Assembly (NCBI GenBank): GCA_000403475.2
Contig: KE159796.1
Span: forward strand, 3,570-67,569
Origin: Lachnospiraceae bacterium MD308
Lineage (GTDB): Bacteria > Bacillota > Clostridia > Lachnospirales > Lachnospiraceae
Direction: 5' to 3'
DNA: 64,000 bases
In this document: piece after piece, positions 16,190-25,589 of the stretch
Layout of the letters: each line of letters starts with the position of its first letter
How positions within the stretch are numbered: position 1 is the stretch's first letter
Notes under the pieces: model-generated
The model's database searches: none
What the model saw: only the letters and a program-made list of their open reading frames with translations
What the model was told of the DNA's origin: nothing
Program-made: the position numbers and the translations under genes

Positions 16190-17463
16190 GTGTACTGGCC
16201 TGTTGATATTTAACTAAATTATTATGGAAATCACAGCTGTTTTGATGTATAATAAAAGAAACGGCGGTGATTTCTATGGCAAGACCAAAAAAGTATAGCA
16301 TCCATCTTACAGAAAATGAATTTAAAAAGTTGAAATCTGTTATCCGTAAGAAGGAAACTTCAAAAACTATTCGCAGCAGATGTCAGATTATTCTCGACCT
16401 GGACGAAGCGCATGGAAAAGTTTTGACCCACGAACAAAGCGCAAGATCCAATGGTGTCTGCATGGCAACTGTCACGAATACTGTATCGAAATACGTGAAT
16501 GGCGGCATTGATGCCGTTACCGAATTTAAAAGGAGCATAAATTCAGATAATGCAAGGCGCAAGGTTGACGGGCGTACAGAAGCCCGGTTGATTGAGCTTG
16601 CCTGCGGCCCCGTTCCAGAAGGACACTCCCGGTGGACCATCCGCCTGCTCGAGGAAGAATCAAAAGTGATTCTGGAAACTCCTGTAGGCAGGGAGGCAAT
16701 CCGCAATGCCTTAAAAAAAACAAACTTCGACCTCACAAAAACGACTACTGGTGCATCCCGGCAAAAGAAGACCCGGAATTCATAGCCTGCATGGAGGATA
16801 TCCTTGACGTTTATGAACTTCCCTATGATGAAAAATATCCGGTTGTGTGTATGGACGAAAAACCATACCAGCTTCTGGGGGAGGCAAGGGAGCCTTTGCC
16901 AATGATTCCCGGAAGCAGCCGGAAAACCGATTCGGAATATGTCCGTAATGGCACTGTGAGCATCTTTGCCTTTGTGGAACCACTTGGAGGGGTTCACCAT
17001 GTGAGTGTCCGGGAACACCGCGCAGCCGTCGACTGGGCAGAAGAAATCAGGTATCTGGCGGACATCATGTACCCTGATGCCGAGAAGATTATCCTTGTGA
17101 TGGATAATCTGAACACCCATAAACCAGCTTCCCTGTACAAACGGTATCCGCCGGAAGAAGCAAGGCGTATCATTAAAAAGCTGGAGATACATTATACGCC
17201 AAAGCATGGAAGCTGGCTGGACATTGCTGAAATAGAGCTTAATGTAATGACCAGACAATGCCTCAGCCGCCGCATTGCTGAGATAGGACTATTACGCAAA
17301 GAACTGTCCGTATGGGAAGCGAAGCGGAATACAGCTGCGGCAAAGGTCAACTGGCAGTTCAGAACCAGTGATGCCAGAATAAAGCTCAGCTCCCTGTATC
17401 CTGTATTTACTACTGCCTCTTAATGAGGCGGTAGTAATGCTAAATATCAACAGGTCAGTACAA
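16190..17463 (+). mobile_element. IS630-family insertion sequence, complete
   Basis: 1,274 bp. The ends are inverted repeats with the shared core TGTACTG-CCTGTTGATATTTA (left from 16191, right ending 17462, one mismatch). A TA dinucleotide flanks both sides (16188-16189 and 17464-17465), the target-site duplication expected for IS630/Tc1 elements. It carries one transposase gene with a frameshift. It is inserted near the 3' end of the minus-strand gene at 18785. Confidence 0.88.
16276..17423 (+). CDS. IS630 transposase made by -1 programmed frameshift
   Basis: The first frame (ATG 16276 to 16785) encodes a helix-turn-helix region beginning MARPKKYSIHLTENEF. The second frame encodes the DDE catalytic domain (VVCMDEKPYQ, ILVMDNLNTHKP, and HGSWLDIAEIELN with the final Glu). 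The frames join at a run of eight A (16713-16720), where a -1 slip gives the in-frame reading KKNKLRPHKNDYW. Such slips are usual in IS630. The intact ends and conserved residues suggest it is functional. Confidence 0.87.
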
Positions 17464-18785
17464 TAGTTTGTAACTATGATACTATAATAATTCATTAGGC
17501 ATTGTCTACAGTCATTAACGGATGCAGGTGGTGAAGCTTCATTTTGTCTGCGTATTCCAAAATAATCATATTTATCATGGTTATAATAAGCGCGGCTGAA
17601 TACCTCATTAAACGTATAGGAAATATTTGTACTAGGTATATTTTCTATAAGAGAACGAATGTCATCAAATGGATAGGATATGTTCTTTGCCTGCTCATAA
17701 TATTTTTTCAATTGAATATAGTATGAAGAATTATGGACATCTTCATAGGACAAATAATAAAAAATAAACTTTTTTAGTTCATTTACAATCTTGCATATGT
17801 CGTTGCTGTGTAGGAAAAGAAGTATGTCTTTAATTGTGATGAAGAGTGAGGGCAGTAGATAGGTATTGTATGTTTCGATTTCAATAAGCAGGAATAACAC
17901 CTCATCTATATTTATAGTGTAAATATTGCTTAAGATATGGTTATAAGTCTTAAGACAATAGTCCGAAAGTGATAAATAATGAGTATCGAATAGCTTTGTA
18001 TATAAAAGCAATGGTAGGTAATGCATTTTAATTAATTCAGAGTCGTATTTTTGGCTACAATAAGAATTTACACACTTTTGGAACTGTATGGCATAATGCA
18101 GTTTTTCAAAAAGATAAGCAGAATATTCGTTCTCAAAAGTAGGAATACTTGATTTCTGAGTATGCAACAGAAGATATTCGGATATAACCTTTCTAAAATT
18201 ATAATATTGAATGCCTTTATCCATCTTTTTTCCACTATAAATACAATGAGGATAGTTCCGAATATTAAATACCAGATCTTCCGTAGGAATAATTGGGAAA
18301 ATGCCGGAATGTCCTGAATTTAAGGAATAGCTGATATAGTTATAATAAGTTTTTGCTTTAAGAGGATAATTGTTATATATTGCTTTGTCTTTATAATCAG
18401 AGAAAAAAACTTCTTTCTTTTTTGAGATATCTTGCGCTATAGTAGCATCTGTATTTGTTGTCTGAGTGAGAGTGGAATATTTGCGGATACCTTCTGATAT
18501 GGTAGTTGTTAAAGGATTTGTTTGAAATTTAAAAAGGTCAAAAAAGTGGTAAAGGTCAAAAGTACATTCATAACAAAAGCTTTTATAATGTGTGTGAAAA
18601 AACGTGTTTTCATTGGGAAATAAAGGAATTAAAAATTCTTTGAGTTTTTTGAAAAAGTCAGTTAATTCAAAATTCTTATCTTTAAAATAAGAAACCATTT
18701 CATAATATAAATATTCAGATAAATCAGATACAAAAATGTTCCTATATCTGTCTGTGACATATTTTCCGTATGATTCTTTAGTCAT
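17292..18785 (-). pseudogene. Unknown Tyr/Phe-rich protein, 3' end replaced by IS630 sequence
   Basis: About 440 native residues from ATG 18785 (GGAGG 6-7 bases upstream), then a 57-residue tail read out of the IS630 element in antisense. The native part is rich in Tyr, Phe, Leu and Ile in short clusters but has no clear membrane segment or signal peptide, and looks all-helical. A CxxC-like pair and scattered Cys give no clear zinc motif. It is divergent from the helicase gene with a 97-base gap, so the two may form one system. I do not recognise the family. The protein may still fold because only the last 14 residues are lost. Confidence 0.6.
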
Positions 18786-18882
18786 TTCGTAACCTCCAAA
18801 CTTGGTAAAAAAATCCGATATTAATACCAACTAATATTGCTGGGAAATGTTGTACACTGTCATTACCAGGAAGGAGGTAGAG

Positions 18883-20496
18883 ATGGTGTACTTGACAAAC
18901 ATTATAAACGATGATTTACGTAATTGGAACCCGCATTCGCAAATATTTATTGCTGCCCCCACAGGGAGCGGCAAGACTCAATTTATTCTGCGGAAATTAC
19001 TCCCATATGTAATAAAAAACGGTCGGGAGATACTTTATCTGTCAAATCGTGTATTGCTGCACAAACAAATTGTAAAGGAGGTATGTAGTTTACAAAACGT
19101 TCCCTATGAATTACTTGAAAATCAGAAGATTGCCGAACTGTCGGGAATTACTTGCCTAACTTATCAGACCCTTCAGGAAATGAATGATTGGGGAACAATT
19201 ATAAATCAGTTCTTTCATTATGTTGTGTTGGACGAAGTGCATTACATCACAGAAGATTCCTTGTTCAATCCTAAAATTCAGAGGTTTTTAGACTGGCTGG
19301 AATGGAGGAAAAATTGTTTTGTGACCATCGCAATTTCTGCAACAATTGAGCCGGTATTGGGATACTTGGGGTTCTACAACTCAGAGTGGCAGTTGGTTTA
19401 TGAAGACGAGAACAAGGAGCACTACTTAAGGAGAGCGCATGATATAGTTTTGAGACTTAAAGGAATCCCGGAAGAGCTGATTTTTTATCACATGGAAAGA
19501 ACGATGCCCCAATTTAAAGTGTATATATATGAGACAGTAAATGAGCTGGCGCAGATTATTTCAGAAGATATCTCAGAGGATAAATGGCTAGTGTTTCAGT
19601 CCAATAAGGAAAAAGCGGCCTCTCAGCTTTTAAGAAACCTCAATGGAAACGCTTTCCTGTTAACAGCGGATAACAAAGAATGTGAGGAGATGCAGAGAAT
19701 TGTCGAAAGAAATCAGTTCCGAAGTAAAGTCTTGGTGACAACGAAAGTTCTTGACAACGGGATTTCGCTCCATGACAAGAAATTAAAAAATGTTGCGTTG
19801 GAGACAATTAGCCAAACCGAATTTATACAAATGCTGGGGAGAAGGAGAATAGAGGAAGGAGAAGATATTGCCTTAAATGTCTATATCCCAAAGTTATCGG
19901 CCAATTATCTTAAAAATCTTGTGTTTAATACACTAGCTCCTATGCTCAAGCTGGCAGAGTTATCCGAGAAGGAAGTGCTTACTGAAATTATGAACGATGA
20001 GGAAGCTTACCAAAGGGCCAAGATGCTTTACGATGTTAAAGATGGGAAATTGTTGCTTAATACGATTGCGGTTAATATGCTAAAGAAAAGACGGCAGTTT
20101 GCAGAAAAAATGGCATTAGAGCTGGAGAACAATGCAAATGCTTTTGTTGAGCAACAGCTACAATGGCTGGGCGTGCAGGAATTAGAAGGAACAGTGATTT
20201 ATTTGAGGGATGTCAACAACAGGAAAAATGAAGAGAAGTTGAGAAAAATGATTTTATCATACGCAGGGCGATCTCTTGATTCAGAAGAGCAAAAGAAATT
20301 TCGCAATGAAGTGAAAGAAATTTTAGTACAACTTTTTCCTGAAAAGTTTCCTCATAAAAACCGAATTCCCGGTTTGAAGATGATTAATGAGGTTTTAGAA
20401 GAGTTGAAATTCGGATTTTGTATTGAAAGCAGCCATGGAAAGCGGAAGGGAGAAAAAACCATATGGAAAATCAAGAATTTACCACGCTATGTTTAA
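18883..20496 (+). CDS. Superfamily 2 DEVH-box helicase
   Basis: 537 residues from ATG 18883 (AAGGAGG 5 bases upstream; an earlier ATG at 18847 lacks one). Motif I is APTGSGKT near residue 26, motif Ia-like LSNRVLL, motif II LDEVHYI near residue 112, motif III AISATIEP, and motif VI QMLGRRRIEEGE near residue 323. Both RecA-like domains are present. The C-terminal 190 residues are helical and unassigned. The small gene at 20463 overlaps its 3' end by 34 bases. It is AT-rich relative to the element backbone. Defence or element maintenance are both possible. Confidence 0.8.
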   Translation: MVYLTNIINDDLRNWNPHSQIFIAAPTGSGKTQFILRKLLPYVIKNGREILYLSNRVLLHKQIVKEVCSLQNVPYELLENQKIAELSGITCLTYQTLQEMNDWGTIINQFFHYVVLDEVHYITEDSLFNPKIQRFLDWLEWRKNCFVTIAISATIEPVLGYLGFYNSEWQLVYEDENKEHYLRRAHDIVLRLKGIPEELIFYHMERTMPQFKVYIYETVNELAQIISEDISEDKWLVFQSNKEKAASQLLRNLNGNAFLLTADNKECEEMQRIVERNQFRSKVLVTTKVLDNGISLHDKKLKNVALETISQTEFIQMLGRRRIEEGEDIALNVYIPKLSANYLKNLVFNTLAPMLKLAELSEKEVLTEIMNDEEAYQRAKMLYDVKDGKLLLNTIAVNMLKKRRQFAEKMALELENNANAFVEQQLQWLGVQELEGTVIYLRDVNNRKNEEKLRKMILSYAGRSLDSEEQKKFRNEVKEILVQLFPEKFPHKNRIPGLKMINEVLEELKFGFCIESSHGKRKGEKTIWKIKNLPRYV

Positions 20497-20945
20497 TCGG
20501 TGAGACAAGGTATTCGGCAGGAATATTTTTATCGGGAGCTATTGCAAGGCGAAAAAGCTATGGGATACATCTTCGGCTAACGGTTTTTCAAGACTTTCAG
20601 AATGCATATGAGCAGTTTGTAAGCATGTATTCCGGGAAAGTAGATATGAGAACATTTCAGGTGAATAGGCTTTATAAGGTGAGGGAAGATAATATATTTT
20701 CTGTGTTTTCTACTCCATACATGATAGAAATATGCCGCTCGTGCGACTTTGTTTCGGAGATGCGGAGACATTTTGGCACGGAACATTTCCGGGTATGGGA
20801 AAGAGGTAATCTCGCATATGAGGAGGCGATGAAAATTGCAAAAGAACGGTTTGTAAGGTACTGGAGGGATGAAAGTTTGTATATCGAATTTACGATTCGT
20901 TTATATCAGCCAGTTTACTTGGACGATGTAAAAAAGTATCGTTAG
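20463..20945 (+). CDS. 160-residue partner of the helicase, function unknown
   Basis: Start ATG 20463 lies inside the helicase 3' end (34-base overlap, different frame), so translation is probably coupled. The protein begins MENQEFTTLCLIGETRYSAG and has mixed alpha/beta character with many aromatic and Arg residues. It shows no signal peptide or known motif. It is followed by the end of the IS110 element. I do not recognise it. Confidence 0.6.
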   Translation: MENQEFTTLCLIGETRYSAGIFLSGAIARRKSYGIHLRLTVFQDFQNAYEQFVSMYSGKVDMRTFQVNRLYKVREDNIFSVFSTPYMIEICRSCDFVSEMRRHFGTEHFRVWERGNLAYEEAMKIAKERFVRYWRDESLYIEFTIRLYQPVYLDDVKKYR

Positions 20946-21087
20946 GGTTAGCATTGTGAGATATTAAACTATTAAGGATATAAGTGAAAGGAAATGTACT
21001 GTGAAAGAAAGTAGAGGACAGTCGATAAATGGCGCACTTTAACAATCTGCCTCATGGCAGCCTTTGAAAAAGTATTGTTTTAGAAAG

Positions 21088-22356
21088 CTAAGAAACCAGT
21101 TGGGATTCAGAAATAATCCCTTCGCAGATTAGTAGTTTCTTAGCCTGCTTGATAGCTTTTTCCTTCTGCTTTTCTTTCAGAGGTTCAGGCATATCAATCT
21201 TGTATAAATCGGTCGGATTCCATACTTCACCAGCAGACAGCATCTGGTAAATGGCAGTAAGGATCATCCGAGCGATTGCAATAATGGCTCGTTTTTTGCC
21301 ACGGCGCTTCCTTATGCGTTCATATTTCTGTTTGTAGTAAGGCGATTTATCAGATTTCACGGCTGCATGAGCAACTTGTACTAATGCAGGTTTGAGGTAG
21401 ACACCGGCACGTGTTATTCTGACGGATTTCTTCTTACCAGCAGATTCGTTGTTGCCGGGCGTTAATCCTGCCCAGCAGCATAAACGTTTGGAATCAGAAA
21501 ACTGAGTCATATCGGTACCAATTTCAGAGATAATAGTAATGGCACTATTACGGTCAACACCTGGAATGGTACATAGTAACATGACAGCATTTTCATAGGG
21601 GGTAATCAAAGAATCAAGCATAGTGTCTATATCATTTATTATAGATGTGATATAATCCATATGTGCGCGGATGAGGCGCATACGGTATTTTTGGGAATCA
21701 GTCATCTGGTACCCTTCGATGGATTCAATGACACTGTCAGACTTCTTCTTTAGGGAACGAAGCAGTCTGGAAGCGATTTCTTCGTGGTTGATGGAATTGT
21801 CGGATTGCTCGATTAGGTAGTCAATAACAGAGGTGGCTGATTTTCCAAAGATATCGGAAACAACCGAATCTAATGCGACATTACAAACAGTAAGAGCATT
21901 CTGATATCTGTTCTTTTCGCTGGAACGGCAGGAGGTCAACTTGTAACGGTATCTTGTGAACTCACGCAGGATACGGATTGGTTTACAAGGAATATAACTT
22001 CCAGGAACCAGACCTAATCGAAATAACTCCCCAATCCACTTGGAATCCTTGGCATCGTCCTTGTTGCCTTTGACAGCTTTCACCCATTTGGGATTAGCGA
22101 TGGTAACGTTAATATCGTTTTCCAAAAGGTTAAACACAGGAACCCAGTATTTTCCGGTAGATTCCATGCAGACATCACGACATTTGTTTGCAATCAGCCA
22201 TTCTTTGAATTGCAGGATAGAATTGTTGAAGGTGGAGAAACGCTTCTTGTGGTAAGAGGGTTCGACTCCGGAAGTGGTTTTGATGATTGTTGCAACAAGA
22301 AAAGATTTGTGTACATCGATAGCACAACAGGTTTGGTAAACAACTTTCAAGGTCAA
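21088..22356 (-). CDS. IS110-family transposase (DEDD, serine-containing C-terminal domain)
   Basis: 422 residues from TTG 22356, preceded on the minus strand by AAAGGAG with 4-5 bases spacing. The N-terminal RuvC-like DEDD domain begins with CCAIDVHK and continues with VCMESTGKYW and GNKDDAKDS. The C-terminal transposase_20 domain has IPGVDRNSAITIISEIG and RLCCWAGLTPGNNESAGKK, including the conserved Ser region. Complete and without frameshift. Confidence 0.92.
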   Translation of the reverse strand: MTLKVVYQTCCAIDVHKSFLVATIIKTTSGVEPSYHKKRFSTFNNSILQFKEWLIANKCRDVCMESTGKYWVPVFNLLENDINVTIANPKWVKAVKGNKDDAKDSKWIGELFRLGLVPGSYIPCKPIRILREFTRYRYKLTSCRSSEKNRYQNALTVCNVALDSVVSDIFGKSATSVIDYLIEQSDNSINHEEIASRLLRSLKKKSDSVIESIEGYQMTDSQKYRMRLIRAHMDYITSIINDIDTMLDSLITPYENAVMLLCTIPGVDRNSAITIISEIGTDMTQFSDSKRLCCWAGLTPGNNESAGKKKSVRITRAGVYLKPALVQVAHAAVKSDKSPYYKQKYERIRKRRGKKRAIIAIARMILTAIYQMLSAGEVWNPTDLYKIDMPEPLKEKQKEKAIKQAKKLLICEGIISESQLVS

Positions 22357-22614
22357 AAACTCCTTTCGGATTAAAATGGGAAAGAAGCCATTGACTGTCC
22401 CATCACACATTTAACAGAGAAGTTAAAACAATTTTTACTGTACGGTCTTATAGAGCCACTCATTTGTGCTTGAAAGATGGGACTTACACTGATTATCATG
22501 CTGTCTAAAACGAAGAAAGTCTTTACGACTCGCCTCCTCGTGCTTTGTAGTGTAGCTTCTTTAAGAATTATTTTATCAGAAACGTGGAGAATTTGAAGAC
22601 TTTCATTACTATTT
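22357..22614 (-). ncRNA. Probable bridge RNA region of the IS110 element
   Basis: Non-coding region upstream of the IS110 transposase, in the place where IS110-group members transcribe a structured bridge RNA with target- and donor-binding loops. Several short inverted repeats are visible, but I cannot fold it or assign loops by eye. Position is by family knowledge. Confidence 0.4.
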
Positions 22615-22650
22615 GTGCCGCCGACCGAAGGCGGCGGAATGGAGATTATC

Positions 22651-22887
22651 ATGAAAACTGTATATGATCAAATTACCAATGGAATAGGGAATGATAAGGA
22701 AAATGAAACACGCATTCCGCTCAATGAAAAGCGCCTTTTGGCAATTCCTGAGTTTCAATTGTACGCTAGTATTGGGCGAAATAATGCCTTAAAGTTAGCG
22801 AAGGAATCTGGTGCCGAGATTCGGATTGGGCGGCGTTTGCTGATTGACCGTGTAAAATTCGATGAATGGTGCAGCAGTCAGTGTTAA
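22651..22887 (+). CDS. xis: Tn916-type excisionase (Xis)
   Basis: 78 residues from ATG 22651 (GGAG 6-7 bases upstream). It has the MerR-like winged-helix pattern of Tn916 Xis: RIPLNEKRLLAIPEFQLYASIGRNNA, then ESGAEIRIGRRLLIDRVKFDEW. It would bend the element ends and direct integrase to excision. The integrase gene follows 47 bases later. Confidence 0.85.
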   Translation: MKTVYDQITNGIGNDKENETRIPLNEKRLLAIPEFQLYASIGRNNALKLAKESGAEIRIGRRLLIDRVKFDEWCSSQC

Positions 22888-22934
22888 AGGAAGGGGGTAT
22901 TACCCTCTTCCTAAAATAATGGAGATGAGAGAGT

Positions 22935-24083
22935 ATGATGGAGACATCTGATGCAAAGAAACTGCCCAAAGGTATTACAAGACGTTCAGACGGACGTTAT
23001 ATGGGCCGTTTTCAATATGAAGGACAGAGATATACGCTTTATGACGCAAGTGTAGACAAGCTGTTACTGCGTATAGAGGATATGAAATATGAGTTAAGGC
23101 ATGGCATTTATGAACATGAGCAGAATATTACATTGGACAAATGGTTTCATACATGGATGGAGGAATACAAAAAGCCGACTGTAAAGCTGACGACATATGA
23201 GTTATATCTGCGTACCTATGAGCATCATATAAAGCCGCATTTTAAAGGCAGGAAATTAAAAGATATAAAGCCGGAGAATATTCAGCGTTTATTAAATCTG
23301 GAATCCAAAAAGCTGAGTAAAAAGACACTATCAAGACTTAAGGTTATTTTGAACGGGGTTTTCAGCCAGGCCTATAAGAATGAAATGATAAAGAAGAATC
23401 CAGTACCGCTTACACAATTCCCTAAATATCCTTCAGAAAAAGAGAGAAGAGTAATGTCAAAAGAGGAACAGAATATTTTTCTTAAATATGTAAGACAGCT
23501 ATATTATGGTAATATATTTGAAGTTGCTTTGTCTACAGGAATGAGAAATGGAGAGCTTAGGGGGCTGGAATGGACGGATGTTGACTTTGAAGAAAAAATG
23601 ATCCATGTAAACGGAACGCTTGTCTATTCAGAAACGAAAGGATATTATAAGACAAGCCCAAAGACGAGAAGCAGTAAAAGAGATATTCCGATGCTTGACA
23701 ATGTATATACGATCCTAAAAGAACGGCAGGAACGGCAGTTAGAACTAAAGGAGCTTCTTGAAGATAAATGGAAGCCATATCCGGGACTGGAAAATCTTGT
23801 TTTCTGCAAAGAGAATGGGAATCTTATTGAACCTGCTGTCATGCAGTATTATATAGAGCATATTCAGGAGATGATTAAACGGGATGGAATAAAATTTGCA
23901 AAGATATCTGTACATACGCTTCGCCATACTTTTGCAACGAGATGTATAGAAAATGGTATGCAGCCACAGGTTCTAAAGAGCATCTTAGGTCATAGCAGTC
24001 TTGCCATGACAATGGATTTATATTCTCATGTACTTCCGGATACCAAATCAGAAGAGATGAAGAAGATTTCAGGCCTGTTCTAA
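22935..24083 (+). CDS. int: Tn916-family tyrosine integrase
   Basis: 382 residues. An N-terminal arm-binding three-strand domain (GRYMGRFQYEGQRYTLY) is followed by a SAM-like core-binding domain (about 70-170) and the catalytic domain. Catalytic residues: Arg204 in STGMRNGELRG, Lys in the SSKRDIP loop, His327 and Arg330 in HTLRHTFAT, His in LGHSS, and Tyr363 in DLYSHV. All are present, so it should be active in integration and excision. Its position toward the right border fits the Tn916 layout. Confidence 0.93.
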   Translation: MMETSDAKKLPKGITRRSDGRYMGRFQYEGQRYTLYDASVDKLLLRIEDMKYELRHGIYEHEQNITLDKWFHTWMEEYKKPTVKLTTYELYLRTYEHHIKPHFKGRKLKDIKPENIQRLLNLESKKLSKKTLSRLKVILNGVFSQAYKNEMIKKNPVPLTQFPKYPSEKERRVMSKEEQNIFLKYVRQLYYGNIFEVALSTGMRNGELRGLEWTDVDFEEKMIHVNGTLVYSETKGYYKTSPKTRSSKRDIPMLDNVYTILKERQERQLELKELLEDKWKPYPGLENLVFCKENGNLIEPAVMQYYIEHIQEMIKRDGIKFAKISVHTLRHTFATRCIENGMQPQVLKSILGHSSLAMTMDLYSHVLPDTKSEEMKKISGLF

Positions 24084-24124
24084 GTGGACAGGCCCTAATA
24101 AGATTGCTATAATATGGATACTAC

Positions 24125-24153
24125 TTGTTAAAATAAAGGATTCACAGTATACT
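24125..24153 (+). promoter_or_regulatory. Probable promoter of the P-loop ATPase gene
   Basis: TTGTTA (24125-24130) and TATACT (24148-24153) with a 17-bp spacer, 65 bases upstream of ATG 24218. Confidence 0.5.
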
Positions 24154-24217
24154 AAATAATGGACTGAGGAAATCTTTGGGATAAGGTTAATAAGATTTTG
24201 TGAAAGAAGGTGAGGAT

Positions 24218-25420
24218 ATGAATTTATACAATCCATATACACCGGGGGCGGGATTTCCACCAAGTTTTTTGGCAGGAAGAGATGATACGATAGAAAATGC
24301 CGAGCAGACTTTATTATATGTACAAAATGGTATTGTACAGCGTTCTAAGATCTATTATGGTCTGCGTGGAGTAGGGAAAACTGTATTATTAAATAAAATA
24401 GAAGAAATGGCAGATGATAATTTGGTTATGTATGAACACCTCGAAGTTTCAGAAGATGGTTCATTCAAATCAATGATGGCAACATCCGTCCAAAAATTAC
24501 TTACACAGATGAGCGTTAAAGCTGAGATTAAGCAGTTTGCACATAAAGCAATATCTGTCCTCAAAGCATTTCAAATCAAATACAGTCAGGGAAATATGGA
24601 GTACTCTTTTAACATGGGAGATATCATACCTGCCTATGGAACTGCGGATACAGGGCAGTTTGAGAATGACCTGAAAGAGATTCTTATTTCTATGGGAGTA
24701 GTTGCCAAAAAGACGGATAATCTTGTATGTTTTTTTATAGATGAGGTACAGTATCTGAAGCAGGAAGAACTAACAGCATTAATGACAGCGCTGCATCGTA
24801 TTAACCAAAAGCAGTTGCCAATCCTTATTTTTGCTGCAGGACTTCCTAAGATTGCAAAGCTTGCAGGGGATTCTAAATCATATGCAGAAAGATTATTTGA
24901 GTTTGTTTCGGTCGATTCATTAAAATATGAGGATGCAAAACAAGCTTTAGTGGAACCTGCCTTAGATCAGAACGTACAGTATACGCAGGAAGCCATTGAT
25001 TATATTATAGAAGCTACAGGCGGATATCCATATTTCCTGCAGGAGTATGGAAAACAGGCATGGGATAAAATGACAGACCGCTGTATTGATTTAAATTGTG
25101 TAAAAGAGGCCCGGAGGGATTTTATCTATAGTCTGGATAAGAGCTTTTTCAAGGTTAGATATGACAGGGCTACGAAAAGGGAAAAAGATTTTATGTTTGG
25201 TATGGTTAAATGCGGAGATCTGCCATGTACAATTGCTGAAGTGGCAAATCAGATGGGAACAACACCTAAGTCAATAGGACCGTTAAGAAGCCAGCTTATT
25301 CATAAAGGGTTTATCTATGCTACATCTTATGGAGAGATCGATTTTACAGTTCCTCAGTTTGACAAATATTTGTTAAGGATAAATCCGGATTTGATAATAG
25401 ATAAAGATAGAACGATGTAA
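24218..25420 (+). CDS. P-loop ATPase with C-terminal winged helix
   Basis: 400 residues. Walker A is YGLRGVGKT near residue 48 and Walker B is CFFIDEVQYL near residue 170, with a sensor-like FAAGLPKI after. The C-terminal 90 residues form a winged-helix-like domain (AEVANQMGTTPKSIGPLRSQLIHKGFIY). It belongs to the STAND/AAA-like ATP-binding proteins often found near integrases or in defence islands. It has its own promoter and terminator. Whether it belongs to the element or the host depends on where the attachment site is. Confidence 0.75.
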   Translation: MNLYNPYTPGAGFPPSFLAGRDDTIENAEQTLLYVQNGIVQRSKIYYGLRGVGKTVLLNKIEEMADDNLVMYEHLEVSEDGSFKSMMATSVQKLLTQMSVKAEIKQFAHKAISVLKAFQIKYSQGNMEYSFNMGDIIPAYGTADTGQFENDLKEILISMGVVAKKTDNLVCFFIDEVQYLKQEELTALMTALHRINQKQLPILIFAAGLPKIAKLAGDSKSYAERLFEFVSVDSLKYEDAKQALVEPALDQNVQYTQEAIDYIIEATGGYPYFLQEYGKQAWDKMTDRCIDLNCVKEARRDFIYSLDKSFFKVRYDRATKREKDFMFGMVKCGDLPCTIAEVANQMGTTPKSIGPLRSQLIHKGFIYATSYGEIDFTVPQFDKYLLRINPDLIIDKDRTM

Positions 25421-25427
25421 CAAGAGG

Positions 25428-25460
25428 ACACCATGAGAGTATATCTGATGGTGTTTTCTA
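25428..25460 (+). terminator. Terminator after the P-loop ATPase gene
   Basis: ACACCAT / ATGGTGT stem with a 13-base loop, then TTTTCT. Confidence 0.65.
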
Positions 25461-25464
25461 TGTA

Positions 25465-25556
25465 AAATGACAAGTGGTGTAAAAAGTGGTGTAAACATTT
25501 TTGACGGGGAAAATATAGATTGGCAAGAGGACTTGAAAGTCCCGTAAAAAGGGAGG
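25465..25556. other. Candidate right attachment region
   Basis: Tandem AGTGGTGTAAA copies (about 25471-25496) look like integrase arm-binding repeats. They are followed by GGACTT-GA-AAGTCC (25529-25542) in a segment between the last element-like gene and the first core gene. No duplicate of this segment is visible in the window because the left end is outside. Location is inferred. Confidence 0.35.
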
Positions 25557-25589
25557 ATGCCGGGTCACCGCTTTCGCGATGCCCGGCAT
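25557..25589 (-). terminator. Hairpin, probable terminator for the phosphofructokinase gene
   Basis: ATGCCGGG / CCCGGCAT stem. On the minus strand it is followed shortly by a run of five T (the AAAAA at 25546-25550). It lies about 180 bases after the phosphofructokinase stop codon. Confidence 0.45.

Larger units (their letters stand above)
20946..22640 (-). mobile_element. IS110-family insertion sequence, ends not defined
   Basis: IS110 elements lack long inverted repeats and target duplications, so exact ends cannot be read here. The transposase is on the minus strand. The about 255-base non-coding region on its 5' side (22357-22614) is where IS110-group elements encode the bridge RNA that specifies donor and target. 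A GGACAGTC-like octamer recurs inverted near 21015 and 22395 and may relate to the termini. The element lies directly beside the excisionase gene. Confidence 0.65.
1..25560. mobile_element. Right portion of an integrative (conjugative/mobilisable) element
   Basis: The block holds a relaxase, a partition pair, a recombination pair (YqaJ exonuclease and Rad52-like annealing protein), cargo, three insertion sequences, and at its right a Tn916-type excisionase and tyrosine integrase. Core metabolic genes start at 25,771. The left end and any type IV secretion genes lie outside the window, so conjugation is not shown. The right boundary is inferred: it lies after the integrase (24,083) and before the phosphofructokinase gene, perhaps near the tandem GTGGTGTAAA repeats at about 25,470-25,496. 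Base composition shifts (AT-rich at 8.3-11.4 kb and 17.5-20.9 kb) suggest a mosaic. Confidence 0.75.

Noticed and set aside
16383-17258. 291-codon minus-strand frame inside IS630
   Set aside because: Antisense to the transposase, which has all its DDE residues; no ribosome site.
22357-22410. N-terminal extension of the IS110 transposase
   Set aside because: The extra 18 codons lack a ribosome site, whereas TTG 22356 has AAAGGAG at good spacing and begins close to the family's usual start.
25527-25550. tRNA 3' fragment as attachment site
   Set aside because: The hairpin GGACTT-GA-AAGTCC has a 2-base loop and no T-loop consensus, so it does not fit a T-arm.
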